Below are positions 1 through 5,010 of a stretch of DNA of 5,010 bases, piece by piece (position 1 is the stretch's first letter; each line of letters begins with the position of its first letter). The DNA is from an uncultured euryarchaeote (GTDB lineage: Archaea > Nanohalarchaeota > Nanosalinia > Nanosalinales > Nanosalinaceae): positions 1-5,010 of the forward strand of contig CAKZNU010000172.1 of the NCBI GenBank assembly GCA_937132175.1, given 5' to 3'. The translations under genes and the position numbers were made by a program. The notes beneath the pieces are model-generated. The model saw only the letters and a list, made by a program, of their open reading frames with translations, was not told the DNA's origin and made no database searches.

Positions 1-3000
1 GGAAGAGACAACGAGGCCGGAAGCGACTCCAGCGATCTCGAGGTCTGTATTGATACCGATAAGAGGATTCCTGGAGGAGAATGGATGGACATCGATAACT
101 CCACCTGGAACCAGTACCTCAAGGGAGAGGAAGGAACATACACACCTGACCAGCCCTCTACCTACGAGCACCTGGTTTCCACGGATTCGTCCCTGAGAAA
201 CTACTGGCTCACCGATGAGAACCCACATGCCAGAGAAGTTGAGCTGTCACCTTACAATCCTCTCAACTACTCGGATGGATACGCCCTGGAGGATGACTGC
301 AGCGAGGGAGTACAGTACTGTGCAGACATCGGCAGGGACAGACAGCACAACCCCACAGGCACGGTGTACAGCTCCTTCAAGGAGGACAGAGGTGAAGACG
401 ACGCAGACATTCTCGAGGGCAAAGCCGTACGTATGTGGGTCGGCTACGCCAACGGAACTGCATACACGTCACATGGAAGCACGAACAACCAGACGGAGGA
501 AAACGCCGGCGATCTGAACTACACACACTACAAGTGGGGCGTTGAGACACCTCTTAACGACTCGACCATCGATCCAACGGAGGATACATGGGCGATAGCG
601 AACAGAAGCCAGGGTGTCGTCGGACCTACAGGAGAGGTGTACCAGGCAGGAAAGTGCTATGGATCTACACCGGATTACACACAGGAGGAATCAATAAGAA
701 AGAACGATACCGTAGTGGCTAACTCCTTTGCCTACACCATGGAGGCGAACGATGACGGAAACAGCGAAGGCGTCTGGGTTAACCCTGACTCCACGAACCA
801 GACACTGCTTTCAGGGGGACTGTCCTGTGAGCTGAACACCTCCGACTGGGGAATAGGCTATGATAACGGTCCGGACTCGGATCTCCAGGCAATAAGAACA
901 TCTGAGTCAAACATCAGAACGCCTGGATACGAGCCCTCCGACATACACTCGGTCTCGGGACCTATAGCCTTCGACTCCGAGTCCGACCCCGGGCCGAAGG
1001 AACAGAGGGATAAGCCACAGTTCCCGAGTGCGTGTGGAGACGACCAGGGAGAGTTCCTGATACGTGAACACGGAACTCCTGATGGAAACGAGTACGAGGC
1101 CTCACTCAGCTCCCGGGACAACATCTACGTATGTGCGGACAGGATCTCAGACTGTGCGTACAACGGCGAGGTCTACAGCGAGGGCCAGACGGTCGATATC
1201 TCCAAGGCATCCGTACCATCAGAGGATCCGGAGAGAGGTCAAAACATCAACGATCCGGAGATCTGTCTCGACCTTGACAAGGAGATACCGGGAGGAGAAT
1301 GGTACGACATGGACAACAACTTCACCGTCAAGTCCCGTATAGACGAACTCGGTTACAAGCCGGAGGATACATGGGAAAACGTAGTCTACTTCCAGAACAG
1401 ATTCTACGGGGAAAGTAAAGCCACAGACTGGAAGAACCAGAGTGAAAAGCTTGGAAGATACGAGACCAGCTTCTTCAACGCCTCAGGCGTACAGAACCCC
1501 GAGTACGAGTACTACGATCCTAAAGGATACGCGACGGAGGATGACTGTGGCCCCCTACTTCAGGAAGCCGGTCTCGGGCCGTGTGGTGACGTAGGAAGAG
1601 GTACACAGAATACCTCGTGGTTCAACGCCGGAAACTTCTCGTTTATACCTTCGAATCCGAAGATGCAGGAAGGTGCCTACCAGGACAACTTCGATACCGA
1701 TCTCGGTATCCGTGGTAGACACAACAGGATAGATGATTCATCGGATCAGCTGGAGCCGGGCGCAGCAACACAGGCAAACTTCAACCTGACAGACGTCTTC
1801 GGCTTCGGATATAACATCTCCGATACAAGAGACTCGACTCCTGGCCCGGACAGATGGGCGTTGACAAGGTTCCTGAACTCATCCATAGACAACCGTGGAA
1901 ACGTTTACAAGCCGGGAACCGTCTACAGAAGCGGATGCTTCTACAGAGAGGGAGTAGACCGCAGAGACAGCATCGATGATGAAACAGTGCTCAAGACGGA
2001 GAAAGTCTACGGAAACTCGTTTGCGGACGCATCTGACTATGACGATGACGGCACCACGGAGGGAGTCTGGGAGGATCCGGACGACATGGCGCCGATGTAC
2101 ATGAACTTCAGCTGTGACCTGACAGGACCTGACAAAGGTCTTGGATACGACAACAACTCCGAGAACGGAGTCTTCAGGTACAAGTTCAACGAAGAAGATA
2201 CCAAGACTATAATCGGAGACATAGCTTTCTCAGTCATAGAAGGCAAGAAAGGATCCTTTGCACAGGAACCGCCTGTATGCGGAGACGACCACAAGGAGTA
2301 CCTGATAGAGGAGCTAGGAGCCGTGAGCAACTCCCTGGAGGGAGAGGGCCGGTTCGGCTGTGGTACGGACACAAACGACTGTGTCGCAAGATCCGGAGGA
2401 GAGTACGCCCTGTACAGAAACGGAGACTACGTCAACACCGACGAAGCCGTAGAGGACTTCGGCAGAATAAAACAGGACCAGGAGGTCTGCCAGCAGACCG
2501 TAGGAGACAGATACGGGGTCTGGTACGACCAGGACTACAGCAGGGAGTTCTGCAGAACGAACAACCTCTACGGCAGGGCTGGAGTGAGATGGATAAGCCA
2601 GGACTACATCGACAGGCATCCTTACTCTGTGGAGGGAGGAATCAACGATGACCTCAACCCTTACCTGTACAACAAGATGTCTGAGTTCAACGTCTCCACA
2701 CAGGGCAACATCTCCAGATACGTTGGGCTCGCAGATAGATCCGGCTACACGCCGGTAGGCACAGGTAAAGACGTCGACAGCTCTGTAAGATCCGAGTACA
2801 GAGGCTTCGTACCTCCTGAAAACTACCTGAATCTGACCGCCACCGCAGGATTCTGCGGAGGAGACGACCTCGGGGAGGCAGTGGTGGTACAGGAGTCTGC
2901 CACACAGCTGATACCGTCGAACTACTCCGTGATAGGTATAGCGGACAGCGTCGATGACTGCCCTCTAGACGGGTCAAACATCGATGCGGTTGATCACAAC

Positions 3001-3549
3001 CGAAGACAGATCTACAACGAGGGAGAAAACGTAACCCTGGACCTCGGGCCCACGGAGAGAACCATCTCATGCCAGTCAGGAAAATGGTACGCGGACTGGC
3101 CTGTAGTCTTCCTGAGAGACACCCTCTCCGTGGAACAGGAATCCACCGTGGATATACCTTTCAAGGTAGTAAACGTAAGAGACTCCCAGACAACGTACAA
3201 CGTCACCCTGGACCCACAGAGCTCCATCGACGCATTCACCGGCTTCACCCGGTTCGATCAGGACAGGTTCCAGACCACGGTCTCAGCACAGTCCACGAGA
3301 AGGTTCAACGTGGAGTTTTACGGCCAGGACACCGATCTCGGTCCTGAAGACATAGAGGTGAAGGTTGAGTCCCTCGACGGCGAGATAAATGGAACAGACA
3401 CAGTAGCCGTAAACGTCAAACAGGACGTCAACAAGGAACAGGTATCCGGCACAGAGGAGGTGCCGGGTATCGGAAGCTTCCAGCTACTGGTACTGATGCT
3501 GGCGGCTTTCATGGTTTACATGCGGCTTGTCGTGAGGAAAGATATCTGA
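1..3549 (+). CDS. Large repeat-containing, C-terminally anchored surface protein (5' partial)
   Basis: I do not recognise a named family. The frame is open from the first base and ends at TGA 3547-3549, giving 1182 visible residues (codon 1 at base 1). Seen: two long tandem units (residues 16-421 and 422-829), a short third unit (830-1023), a beta-rich segment (about 1033-1140), a polar linker, a hydrophobic stretch (about 1159-1178) and the tail RKDI. Seventeen cysteines fall almost entirely in the repeats. I count about 27 N-X-S/T sequons. The composition is strongly acidic. Inferred: an exported, disulfide-bonded, N-glycosylated cell-surface protein with its bulk outside the cell, perhaps an adhesin, S-layer-associated or cell-contact protein. 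The signal peptide would lie upstream. The ATG at base 85 is not the start, because bases 1-84 encode sequence homologous to the internal repeat. About 47 of 58 arginine codons are AGA/AGG. Coding status is near certain; function is unknown. Confidence 0.93.
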   Translation, partial: GRDNEAGSDSSDLEVCIDTDKRIPGGEWMDIDNSTWNQYLKGEEGTYTPDQPSTYEHLVSTDSSLRNYWLTDENPHAREVELSPYNPLNYSDGYALEDDCSEGVQYCADIGRDRQHNPTGTVYSSFKEDRGEDDADILEGKAVRMWVGYANGTAYTSHGSTNNQTEENAGDLNYTHYKWGVETPLNDSTIDPTEDTWAIANRSQGVVGPTGEVYQAGKCYGSTPDYTQEESIRKNDTVVANSFAYTMEANDDGNSEGVWVNPDSTNQTLLSGGLSCELNTSDWGIGYDNGPDSDLQAIRTSESNIRTPGYEPSDIHSVSGPIAFDSESDPGPKEQRDKPQFPSACGDDQGEFLIREHGTPDGNEYEASLSSRDNIYVCADRISDCAYNGEVYSEGQTVDISKASVPSEDPERGQNINDPEICLDLDKEIPGGEWYDMDNNFTVKSRIDELGYKPEDTWENVVYFQNRFYGESKATDWKNQSEKLGRYETSFFNASGVQNPEYEYYDPKGYATEDDCGPLLQEAGLGPCGDVGRGTQNTSWFNAGNFSFIPSNPKMQEGAYQDNFDTDLGIRGRHNRIDDSSDQLEPGAATQANFNLTDVFGFGYNISDTRDSTPGPDRWALTRFLNSSIDNRGNVYKPGTVYRSGCFYREGVDRRDSIDDETVLKTEKVYGNSFADASDYDDDGTTEGVWEDPDDMAPMYMNFSCDLTGPDKGLGYDNNSENGVFRYKFNEEDTKTIIGDIAFSVIEGKKGSFAQEPPVCGDDHKEYLIEELGAVSNSLEGEGRFGCGTDTNDCVARSGGEYALYRNGDYVNTDEAVEDFGRIKQDQEVCQQTVGDRYGVWYDQDYSREFCRTNNLYGRAGVRWISQDYIDRHPYSVEGGINDDLNPYLYNKMSEFNVSTQGNISRYVGLADRSGYTPVGTGKDVDSSVRSEYRGFVPPENYLNLTATAGFCGGDDLGEAVVVQESATQLIPSNYSVIGIADSVDDCPLDGSNIDAVDHNRRQIYNEGENVTLDLGPTERTISCQSGKWYADWPVVFLRDTLSVEQESTVDIPFKVVNVRDSQTTYNVTLDPQSSIDAFTGFTRFDQDRFQTTVSAQSTRRFNVEFYGQDTDLGPEDIEVKVESLDGEINGTDTVAVNVKQDVNKEQVSGTEEVPGIGSFQLLVLMLAAFMVYMRLVVRKDI
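46..1263 (+). repeat. Long repeat unit 1 (406 residues) of the surface protein
   Basis: This unit spans residues 16-421. Landmarks in order: C16 with D-x-D-K-x-I-P-G-G-E-W-x-D-x-D-N; NPLNYSDGYALEDDC ending at C100; C107 followed by ADIGR; D-x-W-A at 195; GEVYxxGxC ending at C219; NSFA...DDG..EGVW..PD at about 240-263; C276 followed 13 residues later by the end of GxGYDN; CGDDxxEFLIxE from C345; and C378-x6-C385. The same landmarks return in the same order in the next unit. The opening blocks match at 13 of 18 positions and the NSFA/EGVW blocks at 13 of 24. Unit borders are set at the first cysteine and are arbitrary; real domain edges may differ. Bases 1-45 resemble the residues before units 2 and 3, so a further unit probably lies to the left. 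Confidence 0.85.
1264..2487 (+). repeat. Long repeat unit 2 (408 residues) of the surface protein
   Basis: This unit spans residues 422-829 and repeats every landmark of unit 1: C422 with DKEIPGGEWYDMDN, GYATEDDC at C516, C528 followed by GDVGR, DRWA at 617, GNVYKPG leading to C646, NSFA...DDG..EGVW.DPD at about 671-694, C705 followed by the GLGYDN block at identical spacing, CGDDHKEYLIEE from C760, and C787-x6-C794. All eight cysteines of unit 1 have counterparts, which fits four conserved disulfides. Sequence between landmarks is much more divergent, and linkers differ by a few to about a dozen residues. At DNA level only short exact matches remain, for example a 12-mer at 73-84 and 1291-1302. 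The duplication is therefore old rather than recent. Confidence 0.85.
2488..3069 (+). repeat. Shortened repeat unit 3 (194 residues)
   Basis: This unit spans residues 830-1023. It begins with a degenerate opening block (C830, then GVWYDQD) and ends with a version of the CGDD module: CGGDDLGE from C952, IADSVDDC at C987, a Y-x-x-G turn (IYNEGENVTLD), then C1024 with SGKWYADW, which closes the array. The GYAxEDDC, D-x-W-A/GxVYxxG, NSFA/EGVW and GxGYDN blocks of the long units are missing, a loss of about 213 residues. The first cysteine of the C-x6-C pair is replaced by Ile or Ala, depending on alignment. An extra cysteine, C851, occurs early. The long units may carry an insertion instead of this one carrying a deletion. 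Confidence 0.7.
3097..3420 (+). other. Probable membrane-proximal beta-sandwich (Ig-like) domain of the surface protein
   Basis: Residues about 1033-1140 contain no cysteine and differ from the repeats. Alternating hydrophobic and polar residues form a run of likely strands: VVFLRDTLSVEQ, STVDIPFKVVNV, TTYNVTLD, FQTTVSAQS, RRFNVEFYG, DIEVKVES and TVAVNVKQ. This resembles the general pattern of archaeal extracellular Ig-like domains (CARDB/NEW3-like), in which a strand with a 'valued V-N' core is followed by an N-x-T-rich strand. Its position just before the membrane segment fits a stalk. The fold is inferred from pattern only; no specific family is claimed. Confidence 0.5.
3460..3546 (+). other. 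C-terminal PGIG + transmembrane anchor + basic tail
   Basis: Residues 1154-1182 begin VPGIG, followed by about 20 mostly hydrophobic residues (about 1159-1178) and RKDI at the end. The preceding linker (about 1141-1153) is polar and acidic. This is the layout of a C-terminal membrane anchor with the N-terminal bulk outside. It also resembles, loosely, the PGF-CTERM tripartite signal (PGF motif, hydrophobic helix, basic end) processed by archaeosortase A. Here the motif is PGI, the helix contains an internal Arg (Y-M-R-L), and the basic tail is only R-K. Sorting by an archaeosortase is therefore speculative; a plain anchor is enough. Confidence 0.75.
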
Positions 3550-3588
3550 GGCAACACGAGGAAGCATCACACTCTAACCGGATGACAC

Positions 3589-3618
3589 CGGGAGCTTTGA
3601 TCCAGAGGAAAGCTTCTG
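3589..3618 (+). other. Imperfect intergenic hairpin
   Basis: Bases 3589-3598 can pair with 3609-3618 to give a 10-bp stem with two G-U pairs around a 10-base loop. The core AGCTTT/AAAGCT is perfect. It lies about 40 bases after the stop of the surface-protein gene and just before the proS promoter. No T-run follows on the + strand, so it is not a typical archaeal terminator. It could contribute to 3' end formation or mRNA stability, or be chance. A short CCGG...CCGG pairing (3578-3591) overlaps and would compete. Confidence 0.35.
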
Positions 3619-3621
3619 TGC

Positions 3622-3637
3622 AAAAAGGTAAATTAAA
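3622..3637 (+). promoter_or_regulatory. Archaeal BRE/TATA-like promoter of proS
   Basis: A purine-rich AAAAAGG (3622-3628, BRE-like) is followed by TAAATTAAA (3629-3637, TATA-like), the most A/T-rich stretch of the intergenic region. The TATA centre is about 26 bases before the proS ATG, so the standard archaeal spacing puts the transcription start at or next to the A of the ATG. That predicts a leaderless mRNA, and no Shine-Dalgarno sequence is present between the box and the ATG. Confidence 0.6.
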
Positions 3638-3658
3638 CTTTGTGACTGATTCCTGTCT

Positions 3659-5010
3659 ATGGGTCAGGAACTCGGGATAACGGTCAGAAAGGATAAGAAC
3701 CCTTCTGAGTGGTATACACAGGTTGTAAAAAAGGCAGAGCTTGCGAAGTACGCAGATGTCAAGGGCTGTATGGTAATCAAGCCATACGGCATGAAGCTCT
3801 GGGAGTCGATAAAACAATGTTTCAACGAAAAGATGGAGGAGACGGGAGTGGAAAACGCCTACTTCCCTGTCTTCATAACCGAGGATCAGCTATCCCGAGA
3901 GGAGGACATAGTTGATGGCTTCGACCCTGAGGTTGCATGGGTTACACACGGAGGCGACGACGAGCTGGAGGAAAAAGTTGCTGTACGTCCGACCTCGGAG
4001 TCCGTAATAGCGCCTTACATGTCCGAAGAGATACGCAGTCACAGAGACCTACCTCTCAGGCTAAACCAATGGGCAAACGTGGTCCGGTGGGAGGCAACCG
4101 ATACAAGACCGTTCCTGCGCACAAGAGAGTTCCTCTGGCAGGAAGGACATACAGCACACGAAACCGAGGAAGAGGCAGACGAGGAAACCATGCTGCGCCT
4201 GGAGCAGTACCAGGAGGTAATCGAGGACCACCTCGGGATTCCAAGCATCCTAGGATACAAACCTGAACACGACAAGTTCCCGGGTGCAAAGTACACCACC
4301 ACGATCGAGACCCTGATGCCGGACGGCAAATCGATACAGTCAGGAACATCCCACCAGCTTGGCCAGCACTTCGCGCAGGCCTTCGATATATCCTATGAGG
4401 ACGAAGACTCTGATACACAGACCGCCTGGACGACCTCCTGGGGCCTCTCAACAAGAACGATCGGTGCCTTGATCATGGCACATGGAGACGACGACGGGCT
4501 CCGGCTTCCACCAACCATCGCACCTACACAGATTGTTGTCGTCCCGATATTCCAGGAGGAAAACCAGGAAGAGGTTATGCAGTACGCGGAAAGTATCTCT
4601 CAGGAGCTTGAAGAAGAAGGTATGCGTGTGGAATTCGACCAGAGAACCCACAAGACCCCTGGCTACAAGTTCAACGAACACGAACTGAAAGGAGTGCCCC
4701 TCAGAGTAGAGGTCGGACCCAACGAGATGGAAGACAATGCCGTCACAACGGTGAGACGTGACACCGGAGACAAGCAGATGGGCCTCGACAGAGAAGAGTT
4801 TATCTCCGAGGCAGAGGATACACTAGAAGAAATCCAGAAATCAATGTACCAGGAACTCGAGCAATACCTTCACGAGAACATCCGAGAGGCAGGTTCCAAG
4901 AACGAGATCCTTGCCACCATCGGCAAAAACCGAGGATACGTCAAGACCCGCTGGTGTGGAAACGAAGAATGCGAAGCAGAGATCAAAGAAGAAGTCTCTG
5001 CAGAGATCGT
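3659..5010 (+). CDS. proS: Prolyl-tRNA synthetase, archaeal/eukaryotic type (3' partial)
   Basis: This is a cytoplasmic class II aminoacyl-tRNA synthetase that charges tRNA-Pro with proline using ATP. 450 complete codons are visible with no stop before the edge. Seen: VENAYFP (motif 1 region), WVTHGG, RPTSE at residues 110-114 (proline/adenylate pocket), motif 2 from R143-W-E through FLRTREFLWQEGHTAH to H167, GTSHQLGQ at 229-236, motif 3 TSWGLSTR ending at R266, then GDDDG and LPP leading into the anticodon-binding domain (about 288-390). The C-terminal region shows C433-x4-C438, the first pair of the zinc-binding tail typical of this type. No bacterial-type editing insertion is present. The start is secure: an in-frame TGA lies at 3647-3649 and no other ATG, GTG or TTG intervenes. 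Roughly 30 or more residues, including the second cysteine pair, should lie beyond the edge. The protein is unusually acidic, as in halophiles. 10 of 22 arginine codons are AGA/AGG. Confidence 0.97.
   Translation, partial: MGQELGITVRKDKNPSEWYTQVVKKAELAKYADVKGCMVIKPYGMKLWESIKQCFNEKMEETGVENAYFPVFITEDQLSREEDIVDGFDPEVAWVTHGGDDELEEKVAVRPTSESVIAPYMSEEIRSHRDLPLRLNQWANVVRWEATDTRPFLRTREFLWQEGHTAHETEEEADEETMLRLEQYQEVIEDHLGIPSILGYKPEHDKFPGAKYTTTIETLMPDGKSIQSGTSHQLGQHFAQAFDISYEDEDSDTQTAWTTSWGLSTRTIGALIMAHGDDDGLRLPPTIAPTQIVVVPIFQEENQEEVMQYAESISQELEEEGMRVEFDQRTHKTPGYKFNEHELKGVPLRVEVGPNEMEDNAVTTVRRDTGDKQMGLDREEFISEAEDTLEEIQKSMYQELEQYLHENIREAGSKNEILATIGKNRGYVKTRWCGNEECEAEIKEEVSAEI

Noticed and set aside
85..87. 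ATG with a GGAGGAG upstream as the start of the surface-protein gene
   Set aside because: The frame is open to base 1 and the codons before the ATG match the internal repeat, so this is an internal methionine replacing the Tyr of unit 2.
46..2487. Recent duplication, assembly artefact or mobile repeat
   Set aside because: The two long units share amino-acid landmarks but only very short exact DNA matches, so this is old in-gene duplication, not a duplicated read block or an insertion element.
2277..2651. Arg- and Gly-rich + strand frame of 124 codons inside the surface gene
   Set aside because: It is an alternate-frame reading of the repeat region, with low-complexity composition produced by GGA/GAG-rich codons of the real frame.
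3589..3640. Intrinsic terminator after the surface-protein gene
   Set aside because: A stem exists but no T-run follows it on the + strand; the downstream A-rich bases fit the proS promoter better.
3509..3817. 102-codon minus-strand reading frame spanning the intergenic gap
   Set aside because: It overlaps the ends of two well-supported genes, contains no recognisable domain, and covers the proS promoter and motif-bearing codons. It is a shadow frame.
4039..4454. Minus-strand frames of 96 and 132 codons inside proS
   Set aside because: They are antisense to the conserved motif 2 and GTSHQLGQ regions of proS and show no protein-like domain signal.
3659..5010. Bacterial-type or bifunctional prolyl-tRNA synthetase
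   Set aside because: No editing insertion lies between motifs 2 and 3, and the WVTHGG, FLWQEGHTAH and C-x4-C tail motifs are those of the archaeal/eukaryotic type.

Overview
The window holds two same-strand genes, both cut by the window edges, separated by 109 bases. The organism is most likely an archaeon. The downstream gene encodes the archaeal/eukaryotic-type prolyl-tRNA synthetase, preceded by a BRE/TATA-like element spaced for a leaderless transcript. Both proteins are rich in Asp and Glu, which suggests a salt-adapted (salt-in) lineage. A small halophilic archaeon such as a nanohaloarchaeon is one reading, but that placement is inference and could be wrong.

Positions 1-3549 are the 3' part of a very large surface-protein gene. 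Its frame is open to the left edge, so its true start lies outside the window. The visible 1182 residues contain a tandem repeat: two full units of 406 and 408 residues with eight cysteines in conserved order, then a shortened 194-residue unit. After these come a probable beta-sandwich domain, a short linker and one C-terminal membrane segment with a short basic tail. About 27 N-glycosylation sequons and the conserved cysteines point to an extracellular glycosylated, disulfide-stabilised protein anchored by its C-terminus. I do not recognise a named family and see no catalytic motif. This repeat is the most interesting object here.

Positions 3550-3658 are intergenic. They hold an imperfect hairpin and a promoter-like element. 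Positions 3659-5010 are proS, complete at its 5' end and missing about its last 30 or more codons.

Nothing shows that the two genes work together. proS appears to have its own promoter, so the adjacency looks like ordinary genome packing. No RNA gene, mobile element, CRISPR array or attachment site was seen.
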